The position numbers were made by a program, and so were the translations under genes. A model generated the notes under the pieces. It saw only the letters and a program-made list of their open reading frames with translations. It was not told the origin of the DNA and did not search any database. Below, piece by piece: positions 1-8,760 of a DNA stretch of 64,000 nucleotides (position 1 is the first letter of the stretch; each line of letters begins with the position of its first letter). Source of the stretch: Nonomuraea dietziae. Lineage in GTDB: Bacteria; Actinomycetota; Actinomycetes; Streptosporangiales; Streptosporangiaceae. The stretch covers positions 4,402,001 to 4,466,000 of the forward strand of contig NZ_JACIBV010000001.1 of assembly GCF_014195505.1 (NCBI RefSeq), written 5' to 3'.

Positions 1-705
1 GATCTCGGTGACCCAGTCGGTGCGCAGGGCCTCCTCGTGGGTGACGTGGAAGCGGCCGATGGCGTCCCCCGAGCGGCCTCCCGCCTCCAGGACGATCTCC
101 AGGCCGCCCTGGTCGGCGACGAAGGTGAGCTCGACCTCGCCGCCCCGCCCGTAGAACTCGATCTCCTGGTAGAACGGCAGATCCTGGCGTACGCCGTGGA
201 TCCTGCCCACCTCCAGATCGGCCGACTTGAACTGGAGCCCGAGCTGCGGGAAGGCCTCGAGGACGCGAAGCTGCGAGGGCAGTGGCTCGACCGAGACGGG
301 GTCGAGGTCGCCCTTGTCGACGGCCTTGGCGATGGCCAGCTCGGTGCGCACGCCCACGGCCATGCCGGTCAGCCACTGGCCGCCGATCTCGCTGACCGGG
401 GTCTCCCACGGCACGCCGAAGCTGAAGGCGACGACCTTGTCCTCGCCCTTGCGCAGGGAGAAGGGGCCGCTGACCTGCACGCGGAAGAACTCGCCCAGCC
501 CGCCGCTCTCTCCCTCCGAGTGCTCGATCTCGACCCTGGCGACCAGGCCGAGCGTGATGTGCTCGATGTCGGCGTCGAAGTCGCCGCCCTTGAGCCGCAC
601 CTCACCGGCCAGCGAACCTCCGGGCTGGATCCGCGGGGTGGCGAGGACGGTGTCCACGGTGGGCGCGCCCACACCCAAGGCACCCAGCATCCGCTTGAAG
701 ACCAC
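1..705 (-). CDS. Spo0M-family sporulation-control protein (3' end outside window)
   Basis: The first 235 codons of a Spo0M/SpoOM-like protein; the reading frame runs off the left edge still open. It begins VFKRMLGALGVGAPTVDT from a GTG at 703-705 preceded by GGGAGAAC, a good ribosome binding site. The family has an arrestin-like beta-sandwich fold and in Bacillus modulates entry into sporulation; in actinomycetes its role is largely unknown. The visible part covers most of the usual length of about 250 residues, with the family-like beta-strand pattern (GGSLAGEVRLKGGDFDADIEHI, then VRTELAIAKAVDKGDLDPV). The family call is from sequence recognition; function is inferred only from the family. 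Confidence 0.85.
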   Translation of the reverse strand, partial: MVFKRMLGALGVGAPTVDTVLATPRIQPGGSLAGEVRLKGGDFDADIEHITLGLVARVEIEHSEGESGGLGEFFRVQVSGPFSLRKGEDKVVAFSFGVPWETPVSEIGGQWLTGMAVGVRTELAIAKAVDKGDLDPVSVEPLPSQLRVLEAFPQLGLQFKSADLEVGRIHGVRQDLPFYQEIEFYGRGGEVELTFVADQGGLEIVLEAGGRSGDAIGRFHVTHEEALRTDWVTEI

Positions 706-885
706 GGCTTGTTCTCCCTGTCGAGTCGATTGAGTCAGCCTCCCGGCTGAACGATCAATGCTAGGGGCGTGTTCCTGACCTGGAGAGAAAACCGCCACCC
801 CGGATCGCGACGTAGGCTGGCGCACGGACCTGGGGGCTGGCCATGGACCTCCCGGCGACCTCGGGCGCTGAAACGGAGACACTCG

Positions 886-1473
886 TTGACCATCTATCCG
901 GCCAGGTCGCTGGTCATCCTCACCGGGCTGCCGGGAGCGGGCAAGACGACCCTGCTGCGCCGCCTGTACGACCTGGACGGCACCGAGAGCGCGCCGGTCA
1001 CCGTGGGCGCGGTGACGGTGATCGACTCGCAGCAGTCACGCAGCCGGTGGGCGGGCAGGCCGCGGTGGGCGCCGAAACCGGTGCGCACGGGCCTGGTGTT
1101 CGCCACCCACATGTGGCGCATCAGGAGCGGGGTGCGCGCGGGCGGCCCGGTGATCGCGCACAACCGCGGGTGCGGGCCTTTCGTGCTGCGCGCGTTCGCG
1201 TGGCTGGCCCGCCGTCACGGCGCGCAGCTGCACCTGCTGCTGCTGGACGCGCCGCCCGAGGTCGCCCTCGCCGGGCAGTACGCCAGGGGCAGGGTCGCCG
1301 CGCCGACCACCTTCACCCGCCACCAGCGTCACTGGCGCGCGCTGCTCGAACGGGTGCGGGCGGGTGACCCGACGCCCGCCGCCAGCGCCCGCGTGCTGGA
1401 GCGCGAGGACGCCGACCGGCTGGAGGTCATCCTCTTCGGCGATCACCGCGGGCTGGCCGTCCCCGGCGGCTGA
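886..1473 (+). CDS. P-loop NTPase / kinase-like protein
   Basis: A 195-residue protein with a Walker A motif GLPGAGKT at about residues 14-21 and a basic second half typical of small zeta-toxin/adenylylsulfate-kinase-like P-loop phosphotransferases (AAA_33 type). I start it at the TTG at 886, preceded by ACGGAGA, because the Walker motif then lies at the usual distance from the N-terminus. An in-frame GTG at 769 would add 39 Arg/Pro-rich residues of no family character. The substrate cannot be told from sequence. It converges on the ion-channel gene and their 3' ends overlap by 31 bp. Confidence 0.7.
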   Translation: MTIYPARSLVILTGLPGAGKTTLLRRLYDLDGTESAPVTVGAVTVIDSQQSRSRWAGRPRWAPKPVRTGLVFATHMWRIRSGVRAGGPVIAHNRGCGPFVLRAFAWLARRHGAQLHLLLLDAPPEVALAGQYARGRVAAPTTFTRHQRHWRALLERVRAGDPTPAASARVLEREDADRLEVILFGDHRGLAVPGG

Positions 1474-2285
1474 CGACCGCCGGCCGCGGTCAGCGCGTCG
1501 GGCTCCTCCTCGCGAAGCAGCAGCAGGTCGAGCTTGGCGTGGAGAGCGGCCAGGTCCTGCTTGACGGCCTTGAGCTCGGCCTGGGTCTGGGTCTCCGCGG
1601 GCGAGGGTTCCGAGTCGTTCATGGCGTTGACCACGACGGCGATGAAGAGGTTCAGCGCGACGAAGGTCGACATCAGGATGTAGGCGATGAAGAAGAGCCA
1701 GGCCCACGGCTTCTCGCTCATCACCTCCTGCGCCACGTTGCCCCAGTCGTCGCCCGTCATGATCTGGAACAGCGTGAACAGCGAGCGGGGCAGCTCGTCG
1801 AAGCGCTCGGGCACGATCTCGCCGAAGAGCTTGGTGGCGATCACCGCGGCGATGTAGATCATGAGCACCAGCAGGCCGATGATGGAGGCCATCCCCGGCA
1901 CCGCGGCGAGCAGCGCGTTGACGACACGCCGCATGCTCGGCACCGCCGACACCAGGCGCAGCGCCCGCAGGATGCGCAGCGCCCGCAGCACCGAGGTGGG
2001 GCCCGAGGCCGGCACCAGGGCGATCGCCACGATGACGGCGTCGAACCAGTTCCACGGATCCTTGAAGAACGCCCCTCGGTAGGCGTAGAGGCGGGCGGCG
2101 ATCTCGACGGTGAAGACCGTGAGCGCGATCCTGTCGACCGCGTGTAAGAACCCGCCCATCCGCTCCATCAGGTAGGAACTGGTCTCGCATCCGATGGTGA
2201 CGGCGTTGACCACGATGACGAAGATGATCACCCGCTGGACGAGCCGGGTCTCGATGATCGAACGAACGCGCTCTTGCCGCGACAA
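1443..2285 (-). CDS. NavBac-type voltage-gated ion channel (ion transporter)
   Basis: A 280-residue six-transmembrane channel subunit expected to work as a homotetramer in the cytoplasmic membrane. The voltage sensor S4 is clear, with arginines every third residue (R101, R104, R107, R110). The pore loop FQIMTGDDWGNV (residues 173-184) lies between S5 and S6, and S6 contains FVALNLFIAVVVNAM. A heptad-like coiled coil follows at about 233-260, as in bacterial sodium channels where it helps tetramerise the protein. The filter TGDDW differs from the TLESW of NaChBac: Asp replaces Glu and a second Asp follows, so ion selectivity (Na+ or Ca2+) is uncertain. Monocistronic by context. Confidence 0.9.
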   Translation of the reverse strand: MSRQERVRSIIETRLVQRVIIFVIVVNAVTIGCETSSYLMERMGGFLHAVDRIALTVFTVEIAARLYAYRGAFFKDPWNWFDAVIVAIALVPASGPTSVLRALRILRALRLVSAVPSMRRVVNALLAAVPGMASIIGLLVLMIYIAAVIATKLFGEIVPERFDELPRSLFTLFQIMTGDDWGNVAQEVMSEKPWAWLFFIAYILMSTFVALNLFIAVVVNAMNDSEPSPAETQTQAELKAVKQDLAALHAKLDLLLLREEEPDALTAAGGRQPPGTASPR

Positions 2286-2351
2286 GCGAACCGCTCCCGA
2301 GTGATGAGAGGAGACCGAACGATGATCATCGTAGCGATCGGGAGGATTCGG

Positions 2352-2987
2352 TCAGGCTCGGGCGCCCCAGGTGTTCAGTGCGACGTAGGCCGCGCGCCAC
2401 TCCTCGTGGTAGGCCTTCCGGATGTGCTCGGGCATGCGGCCGAGGATGAATGAGACCCGCTCCTCGCTCGCCTCGTCCAGCACCCACGGCAGGTAGCGCT
2501 GCGCGTCCGCGCCGATGCGTTTGCCGTGCTCCTGGCCGAAGCGCTGCCACTCCTCCTCGGTGACGCTCAGGTCGATGACCGCGAGCGCCTCACGCTCCTC
2601 GTGGCTCAGGTGCCCGCCCAGGACGGTGGCCAGGCTGTCGGCCAGGCCGCCGAGCCGTTCGTGGCCGGTGTCCGGGTCGGCCAGCGCCTCGTCGAAGGAG
2701 GCGAGCAGCGGGTCGATGAGGGCGTGCTCGGCTTCCATGGCCGCCAGCAGCGCCAGTTCGTCAGGCCGTCCCGCGAGGGTCCGCTCCATCACCGGCCACA
2801 GCATGTCGTCCTCGGTGGTGTGGTGCACCCGCAGGTACCCCTTGAACAGCTCCCAGCCCAGCGCCGCGCCGAGCAGGCGCCTCGGGTCGTCGTCGAGGCG
2901 GGCGGTGAGCTTGGCCACGCGCTCCACGTCACGCCTGAGCGCGTCGTGCACCGCGAACATCATCGTCATGTCGAGTCGGTAGGTCAT
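2352..2987 (-). CDS. Hemerythrin-domain protein
   Basis: A 211-residue all-helical protein with the hemerythrin HHE pattern: H14 (FAVHDALRRD), H55/H56 with E59 (RVHHTTEDDMLWP), H88 (EAEHALID) and H126 with E130 (GGHLSHEERE). Such proteins bind a non-haem di-iron centre and sense or bind oxygen, NO or peroxide. The chosen ATG at 2985-2987 lies six bases after a -10 hexamer (TATGGT), so the transcript is probably leaderless. An upstream in-frame extension is possible but would run through the promoter. It is divergent from a MarR-type regulator that probably controls it. Confidence 0.88.
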   Translation of the reverse strand: MTYRLDMTMMFAVHDALRRDVERVAKLTARLDDDPRRLLGAALGWELFKGYLRVHHTTEDDMLWPVMERTLAGRPDELALLAAMEAEHALIDPLLASFDEALADPDTGHERLGGLADSLATVLGGHLSHEEREALAVIDLSVTEEEWQRFGQEHGKRIGADAQRYLPWVLDEASEERVSFILGRMPEHIRKAYHEEWRAAYVALNTWGARA

Positions 2988-2993
2988 GAGCCG

Positions 2994-3057
2994 ACCATAA
3001 ATCTCACCTTTCCAACTGTCAATCTTCCAACTATCAACATGCTGATACGATCGAGCC
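2994..3057. promoter_or_regulatory. Divergent hemerythrin/marR promoters with MarR-like operator repeats
   Basis: On the minus strand TTGACA (3017-3022) and TATGGT (2994-2999) are separated by exactly 17 bp and end six bases before the hemerythrin ATG. On the plus strand TACGAT (3046-3051) ends six bases before the regulator's GTG at 3058. Between them are two direct repeats TTCCAACT(G/A)TCAA (3010-3022 and 3025-3037, 15-bp period) and a palindrome TATCA-N6-TGATA (3032-3047). The first repeat covers the hemerythrin -35 and the palindrome covers the regulator's -10, so autorepression plus control of the hemerythrin gene is likely. The sites are seen; the regulation is inferred. Confidence 0.65.
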
Positions 3058-3867
3058 GTGAACCTGTCCGACCTCGTCCAGCTCTCGCTCGGCAACCTCA
3101 TGCGCCAGGCGTTCACGCTGTTCACGGGCGACTCCCGCTCGCGTGACTTCGTCGCGCTCGACGTCCTCGCCGACCAGGACGGGCTCTCGCAGCAGGACCT
3201 GTCCGAGCGGCTCGGCCTCAACAGGACGCTCATGGTGCGGCTCATCGACAGGCTCGAGGAGGCCGGCCACGTCACGAGAGCCCGCAACCCCCTCAACCGC
3301 CGCTCCTACGTGCTGAGCCTGACCGACAGCGGCCGCAGGGCGCTCGGCGAGATGCGCGAGGCGGCCTCGGCCCACGACGCCCAGGTCACCGCCGTGCTGA
3401 CACCGGCCGAACGGCGAAGGCTCAACGAGCTGCTCGGCACGCTCCTGCCCGAGCCCTCACCGCTCCAGAGCACCGAGCACCTCGTCGCGCAGGCGCACTA
3501 CCGGCTGCGCAGGCTCGGCGACGCGCAGCTGGCCGGCACGGGACTGCGCACCCGGCACTTCGGCCCGCTGGCGGGGCTCGACGCACTGGCGCCCTGCCCG
3601 CAGCAGCAGCTGGCCCAGTACCTCAGGATCACCGAGCCGGCCGCGGCCGAGGTGGTCGAGGAGCTGGTCCAGGCCGGTCTCGTGGTCAGGGGGAGGGACC
3701 CGCACGACCGCCGCCGCTACGCCCTGGAGCTCACCGACCTCGGCAGGCAGCGCCTGGAGGAGGCCCGTGACGCACAGATCACCATCCACGCTCAGATCCG
3801 CGACCTGCTCGGCGGCCCCGAGCCCGAACAGGAGCTGCGCGAGCTGCTGAGGAAGCTCGTCGGGTGA
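3058..3867 (+). CDS. Tandem MarR-family regulator (two winged-helix domains)
   Basis: A 269-residue protein holding two MarR-type winged helix-turn-helix domains in a row. The first (about 30-115) has LSQQDLSERLGLNRTLMVRLIDRLEEAGHVTRARNPLNRRSYVLSLTDSGR cut into the usual recognition helix and DRR-type wing. The second (about 165-250) repeats the scheme with QQQLAQYLRITEPAAAEVVEELVQAGLV and a DPHDRRRYALELT wing. A normal MarR protein has one domain and dimerises; this could behave as a pre-made pseudo-dimer. The start is the GTG at 3058, six bases after a -10 sequence. It is divergent from the hemerythrin gene and its stop lies 3 bp from the convergent next gene. Confidence 0.85.
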   Translation: MNLSDLVQLSLGNLMRQAFTLFTGDSRSRDFVALDVLADQDGLSQQDLSERLGLNRTLMVRLIDRLEEAGHVTRARNPLNRRSYVLSLTDSGRRALGEMREAASAHDAQVTAVLTPAERRRLNELLGTLLPEPSPLQSTEHLVAQAHYRLRRLGDAQLAGTGLRTRHFGPLAGLDALAPCPQQQLAQYLRITEPAAAEVVEELVQAGLVVRGRDPHDRRRYALELTDLGRQRLEEARDAQITIHAQIRDLLGGPEPEQELRELLRKLVG

Positions 3868-3870
3868 GCG

Positions 3871-4791
3871 TCACGGCCGCCTGACCGTGCTCTGCACCTC
3901 TCCCACCGGCACGTCACGGGTGGCGCCCACCTCCACGGGGTCGTAGGCGAACGGCACGACGTCGTCCTCCACCTCGACGGGCCAGACGGTGGTGACCGTC
4001 AGCACGTACACCTCGCGCGGCTGGTCGATCGAGGCGCGCAGGTACCGCACGCCGCAGGTGAACTCCCCGCCCCGCTGGTACGGCCGGCCCGACGCCCCGC
4101 ACTCCTCACGCACCTCGGCCCTGTCGGACGACGTGCCCGCGTCGATCTTGATGTCCTCCAGCGACGCGGTGACGGTCGCGCTCATGATGCCGGGGATGGA
4201 GGCGGTGACCGAGCGGGTGGTCTCCCCCACACCCTCGAGCCACACCCAGGTCGGCAAGTTGACGTAGCTCTTGACGTCGGGGTTCAGTTTCACCTTCGGC
4301 TCGGGCACGGTCAGCGCGGCGCGGGCGATCTCCACCAGCTCGGCCAGCGTGATGCCGGCCGGCGGCGTCGTGCCCGGCGGCACCCACACGAACTGGTCGA
4401 GCCCGCCCCAACAGGCCCTGCCTCTCGCGTCGGCCTCGTTGTAGGCGGGCGTCCACCAGCGGCCCGGCTTGCCGATCTTGTCCTTGAACTGCTTGAGGAA
4501 GGCCTGGAACTGCTCCTCCGTGCCGTTGGGGTTCATCCTGAACCAGTAGGCCCTGACCTCCTCCTGGGTCCTGAGCATCTGGGAGGCGTCGGGGCCAGGC
4601 TCGTACCAGCAGGGGCGTTTGAGCTGGTAGCCGTCCGCCTTGCCGCCCTTGGCGCCGTTGCCGGTGATCACGATCTTGGAGTTCTCGAGGCGGACGCCCG
4701 CCGTACGGCCGTCCTGGAAGCCGTCGCCGCGCGGGCCTCCTGGATCGAGCAGCAGCAGACCCGCGGCGGCGACCGAGAACAGGCGGTTCAT
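3871..4791 (-). CDS. Putative secreted protein, actinomycete 'ATP/GTP-binding'-type family
   Basis: A 306-residue protein with a short hydrophobic N-terminus (LFSVAAAGLLLL) that looks like a signal peptide. It is followed by a Trp-rich region around FVWVPPGTTPP, a block LPTWVWLEGVGETTRSVTASIPG and a C-terminal part with conserved Cys (EECGASG ... GEFTCGVRYLR). This layout matches a secreted actinomycete family usually misannotated as ATP/GTP-binding; no nucleotide-binding motif is visible. The ATG overlaps the stop of the upstream lipoprotein gene (ATGA), so the two are translationally coupled. Function unknown. Confidence 0.7.
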   Translation of the reverse strand: MNRLFSVAAAGLLLLDPGGPRGDGFQDGRTAGVRLENSKIVITGNGAKGGKADGYQLKRPCWYEPGPDASQMLRTQEEVRAYWFRMNPNGTEEQFQAFLKQFKDKIGKPGRWWTPAYNEADARGRACWGGLDQFVWVPPGTTPPAGITLAELVEIARAALTVPEPKVKLNPDVKSYVNLPTWVWLEGVGETTRSVTASIPGIMSATVTASLEDIKIDAGTSSDRAEVREECGASGRPYQRGGEFTCGVRYLRASIDQPREVYVLTVTTVWPVEVEDDVVPFAYDPVEVGATRDVPVGEVQSTVRRP

Positions 4792-5378
4792 CTGGAGCAC
4801 CCTTCCTTGCCGTGCCTGAAGTCCCTGACGCGCCACACCCCGTCGTCGCCCCTGCTCAGGACCATGGCCTGCAGGTAGGCCGCGCGGGTCCACGCGGGCT
4901 GGTCCGGTACGGCGACGCCGCCCCTGCCCGACAGCAGGCGCATGCGGGTCTCGTCCACACAGGCGTTGACCTCGGCGCCGCCGTCCATGATCGCCGTGAC
5001 GTTCATCGCGAAGACCCTCGCGGTGCCGCGCACCGACCTGTCCTCGAAGCTGAGCACCCAGTCCGTCGCCTCGCGCCCGCCGGGGTCGTCCACCCTCGAC
5101 AGGTAGGACTCGTCGCCGGTGACGACGGCCCGCCACATGCCCGCGTAGACGTCGGTGAACGCCTTCAGCAGCTCGGCGTGACGCGGATCGGTGACCACGG
5201 GCCTTTCCACCAGCACCTTCGTCTTCGGGCCCACCACGATGGACTCCGTCGCGGCAGGGCCGGCGACCGCCGTCGGAACGGCCTTCGCCTGGCCGGGGGT
5301 GAAGGGCCGATCGGCGCCGGCGGTCGTGCAACCCGCCCCGAGCAGGGCGGCGACCACCGCTGCGATCAGCCCTCGCAT
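4788..5378 (-). CDS. Putative lipoprotein
   Basis: A 196-residue protein starting MRGLIAAVVAALLGAGC, a signal peptide with a near-canonical lipobox whose lipidated cysteine would be residue 17. I use the ATG at 5376-5378 because it puts the hydrophobic core directly at the N-terminus; an ATG at 5403-5405 would add nine residues. The mature part has a mixed alpha/beta composition like small actinomycete extracytoplasmic proteins encoded beside the family of the next gene. It overlaps that gene by four bases (ATGA) and probably forms a two-gene operon with it. Function unknown. Confidence 0.7.
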   Translation of the reverse strand: MRGLIAAVVAALLGAGCTTAGADRPFTPGQAKAVPTAVAGPAATESIVVGPKTKVLVERPVVTDPRHAELLKAFTDVYAGMWRAVVTGDESYLSRVDDPGGREATDWVLSFEDRSVRGTARVFAMNVTAIMDGGAEVNACVDETRMRLLSGRGGVAVPDQPAWTRAAYLQAMVLSRGDDGVWRVRDFRHGKEGCSR

Positions 5379-5439
5379 GCGGATCACGCTAGGGCTTCCC
5401 GTCATTCTCGAGCCATGGAGATGCGGCTTTCGGTATGAG

Positions 5440-8400
5440 TCACGCTGACGACTCCCTGACCACGTGGATGCGCCACGAAGGCAGCAGCTCGTCGATGAGC
5501 GCCTCGGTCTCGGGGGCCATGCCTCCGCCGTAGGGGTGCGAGGAGGACCTGCGCGTCAGGCCCTCGACGACGGCGCGCAGCCGTACCTGGTCGCCGGTGG
5601 CGTGGGTGGCGCGCAGCAGGTCGCGCCAGAGGCCCTCGTCGTCGGCGGCCAGCAGCAGCCCCGCCCGTACGGCGGCCACCGCGGCGTCCGCCTCGCCGTG
5701 CGCCAGCCTGATCTCGCAGAGCCGGTGGGCGGCGTCGGCAACGGCCGCCGCCACGTCGTACTCCAGCTCGTCGGCGGCCAGCCACGCGTACCTGCCGCGC
5801 GGCCTGCCCGCCAGCAGCGGCCCCCTGACCAGGCCGAGCGCCTTCTCCAGCAGGACGGCTCTCGCGCTCTCGTCGCCGTGCGAGCGGCGCACCAGCTCGC
5901 GGAAGAGCGTCCAGTCGGTGCGGACCTCCGGGCCGAGCCTGAGCCGTCCTGCCTCGTCGGTGCGCAGGTGCTCCTCTCCCAGCCAGCGCGCGACCCTCGC
6001 GATCGTCGCGTCGCGCACCAGCGCCTGCACACCGCGCGGCCACAGCACGCCGCCGAGCACGACGGGGTGGACGCCGCCCTGATGCGTGGCCAGATACACC
6101 AGCAGCTCGGTGGCCAGCTCCATGCGCCCCTCCTCCATCGCCTCGGGGCCGACGACCTCGATCGGGCCGAGCAGCCTGATCTCTACGGCGGGCGGGTGGA
6201 GCTCCTCCAGGGGCTCGGGCTCGGGCATGGCCTCGCCTTCGTGGCGCTCCGCCGTACCGAACAGGTCGAGCAGGGCCTGGTAGTGGCGGCGGGGCAGCAG
6301 CTGCGCGGTCACCTCGAAGCCCAGCTCGGGGATGCGCGCGCGGCCCTCCTCGGTGATCTCCATCGTCCAGGTGGCGTGCGGCACCTCCCCCGTGACCACG
6401 AACCCCGCGGTGTCCCTGCGGGCCAGCAGCGCCAGCCTGCGCGCCTCCTCCTGGGTGGGGGCGACGGCGCTGAGCAGGTAGTGGGCCCGGCTCGACTGCC
6501 CGTTGACCCGCCCGGTGAGCACGTCCTGGCGAGGCGCGGCGCCCTCCTCCAGCTCCGGCAGGACCTCCGACAGGCTGCCCACGGACCTCACCCGCTCGGG
6601 TGCGATGGAGGTCAGCTCCTCGCCGAAGCCGACCAGCGTGACGCGCATCTCGTCGGACCACCTGTTGGTGGCCAGCTCGACGGCCAGCGCGGCCAGGGCG
6701 GCGGTGGTGTGCGGGCCGCGGATGTTGATCAGCCCGTGGGCCGCCTCCAGGTCGACGAGGACGCGGCCGCCTCCGTCGGTGCCCAGCGAGACCAGCCCCG
6801 GGTACGGCGCGCCGCCCGTCTGCTCCTGCAGGAGCCTGCCCTCGTGCGCGGCCAGCCGCCAGACCTGGCCGCCGTCCTGCGCCTCCCACGGCTCCGGCGC
6901 GTCGGGGCTCGGCGGATGGATCCACAGGTCGAGGGTCCTGGGCGACAGGTGGGCGGCGTAGACGGTGGGCGGCACCCTGTTCTGGGCGGCCAGCGCGGAG
7001 CCGAGCAAGCGCAGGCCTGTGTCGAGCATGCGGGCCCCGGGGGCGTCGGCGCCGAGACGGAGCGCCACCTCGGCGAGGGCGGCGTCGTCGCGGGGACGGG
7101 ACAGGCGATGCCCGAAGGCGCGGTGCCAGAGCTGGCGACGCCGCCTGGCTCCGAGGGCGACCAGCAGCCCGGCGGCGGCCAGCGAGGCGCCTCCCAGGTA
7201 GTCGACCAGATCCAACCCCGGACTCTGCTCGGCCTGCCGCTCCTCCTCGGCCCGCTCGGCCTGCCGCTCAGCCTCGGCTGCCTCAGCGCGCGTGTCCCCC
7301 TGAGCCTGCCGATCTTCCTGGCCCTGTTCGTCCTCGCGCGCGCGCTCCGCCGCTTCCTTGACCGCCGCCGCCTTCTCGACCGCCTCTGCCTCCTCGGCCT
7401 TCACGGCCTTCTCGGCCGCCTCCGCCGCCTTCGCCCGCTCGGCCTTCTCGGCCCGCTCTACCTTCTCGGCACGGTCGGCCTCGGCCTTCTCGGCCCGCTC
7501 GACCTCGGCCCGCTCTACCTTTTCCGCCCGCTCGGCCTTCTCGGCACGGTCGGCCTCTGCCCGCTCGGCCTTCTTGGCACGGTCGGCCTCGGCCTTCTCG
7601 GCACGGTCGGCCGGGTGGGGTCGCTCGGTTGTGGTGGCGCCTGTCTCGCCGTGACCCGACTCCCCCGAGCGCGCCTCACCCTCCGACGCCCTCTCAGGCG
7701 GTCCAGGATGCTCCTCGAGCGTCTTCTCCCTGGGCTGTCCCGCCGGGACGATGTGCACGTTGATCGCGTCATCCGGCATGTCGAGCACCCACCCGGGCCT
7801 GATCAGGTCGGCCATGCGCAGGCGGGCGCCGTCCGGCTGCTCCTTGTACTGGTTCAACCGGAAGATCTCCGGATATCTCCGCCCATCACCCAGGCACTTC
7901 TCCGCGATCTCCCACAGGCTCTCGTGATGCCTGCCATGCGGAGGCTGCACGGTGTAGACCTTCTTCGCCTTGTAGACCGTCGCCTCCTCCACGACGACCG
8001 GCGCCGCATGGGCCACGGCGGTCATCGGGGGACGCGCGGGCGGCGCGGACAACCCGGCGATCGGCACGGCCACCGCCCCCGCCGTGAACAGCAGCAACAC
8101 CGCCGACACCAGCCGGTTGGCCAGCGCCTGGGTCGCTCCTGACAGGGGCACGCGGGCGGGCATCCCCACCCTGCGGATCCCGCCGTACACCTCGACGATC
8201 ACACACACGAACAGCTGCAGCCAGGCCAGCCAGACCAGCAGCACCATGATCGCCACGACGGTGCTCGTGCCGACGTTGCTGGTCAGAATGTCGATGTCGA
8301 GCAGCTCGGGCGAGATCGGCGGTCCCGCCAGCGTCAGCAGCGCGAAGGGCACCCCACCGACGAGCGCCACCAGCACGACGAGCGCTCCCAGACCGGCCAG

Positions 8401-8685
8401 GATGTCACCGGGCGTACGCCTGGCCGGGATCCGCACCGGCACCGCGCCGGGCCGCCTCCCACCCCGCCCGCTCCCTGCGGTACCGCCCCCGCGCCCCGCC
8501 TCTCTCTGCTTGGCCGGACGGGATGACGAAGGCTCTGTGGCGCTCGCGCGGCTCTCCGGCCGGCCGGCGGGAAGGCCGGTGTTCCACGGGGCGGTGCTGT
8601 ACGGGCGCTGGGACGTGGCCTGGTCTGCCGTACCCGCTGGTCGACGGGCAGGGTCGTCCGCGCGCGCGGGCTCTCGGGTCGGCAT
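5440..8685 (-). CDS. LysM-BTAD membrane protein of the Tad locus
   Basis: A 1081-residue protein. It has a basic Pro-rich N-terminus, membrane segments at about 94-118, 140-168 and 188-210, and a LysM-like domain at about 243-304 (SLWEIAEKCLGDGRRYPEIFRLN). A long charged helix rich in EKAERAE-type repeats (about 345-480) is followed by another membrane segment (LGGASLAAAGLLVAL). The C-terminus (about 815-1075) is a bacterial transcriptional activator (BTAD/TPR) domain beginning VEIRLLGPIEVVG. The start at 8683-8685 has a strong GAAGGAGGGAGAGG site; an upstream ATG at 8718 has none. It closes the pilus operon and may anchor the apparatus to peptidoglycan and the membrane. There is no obvious HTH beyond the BTAD region. 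Confidence 0.8.
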   Translation of the reverse strand: MPTREPARADDPARRPAGTADQATSQRPYSTAPWNTGLPAGRPESRASATEPSSSRPAKQREAGRGGGTAGSGRGGRRPGAVPVRIPARRTPGDILAGLGALVVLVALVGGVPFALLTLAGPPISPELLDIDILTSNVGTSTVVAIMVLLVWLAWLQLFVCVIVEVYGGIRRVGMPARVPLSGATQALANRLVSAVLLLFTAGAVAVPIAGLSAPPARPPMTAVAHAAPVVVEEATVYKAKKVYTVQPPHGRHHESLWEIAEKCLGDGRRYPEIFRLNQYKEQPDGARLRMADLIRPGWVLDMPDDAINVHIVPAGQPREKTLEEHPGPPERASEGEARSGESGHGETGATTTERPHPADRAEKAEADRAKKAERAEADRAEKAERAEKVERAEVERAEKAEADRAEKVERAEKAERAKAAEAAEKAVKAEEAEAVEKAAAVKEAAERAREDEQGQEDRQAQGDTRAEAAEAERQAERAEEERQAEQSPGLDLVDYLGGASLAAAGLLVALGARRRRQLWHRAFGHRLSRPRDDAALAEVALRLGADAPGARMLDTGLRLLGSALAAQNRVPPTVYAAHLSPRTLDLWIHPPSPDAPEPWEAQDGGQVWRLAAHEGRLLQEQTGGAPYPGLVSLGTDGGGRVLVDLEAAHGLINIRGPHTTAALAALAVELATNRWSDEMRVTLVGFGEELTSIAPERVRSVGSLSEVLPELEEGAAPRQDVLTGRVNGQSSRAHYLLSAVAPTQEEARRLALLARRDTAGFVVTGEVPHATWTMEITEEGRARIPELGFEVTAQLLPRRHYQALLDLFGTAERHEGEAMPEPEPLEELHPPAVEIRLLGPIEVVGPEAMEEGRMELATELLVYLATHQGGVHPVVLGGVLWPRGVQALVRDATIARVARWLGEEHLRTDEAGRLRLGPEVRTDWTLFRELVRRSHGDESARAVLLEKALGLVRGPLLAGRPRGRYAWLAADELEYDVAAAVADAAHRLCEIRLAHGEADAAVAAVRAGLLLAADDEGLWRDLLRATHATGDQVRLRAVVEGLTRRSSSHPYGGGMAPETEALIDELLPSWRIHVVRESSA

Positions 8686-8760
8686 CGCCTCTCCCTCCTT
8701 CGCATCAAGCGTCGTCACCCGCGGGCCGCCGGGCCAGCGAGTGACGAGATTCGGTCTGGT

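Noticed and set aside
5464..8142. Plus-strand open frame of 892 codons opposite the LysM-BTAD gene
   Set aside because: Low-complexity product; the minus strand encodes recognisable LysM and BTAD domains with a strong ribosome site.
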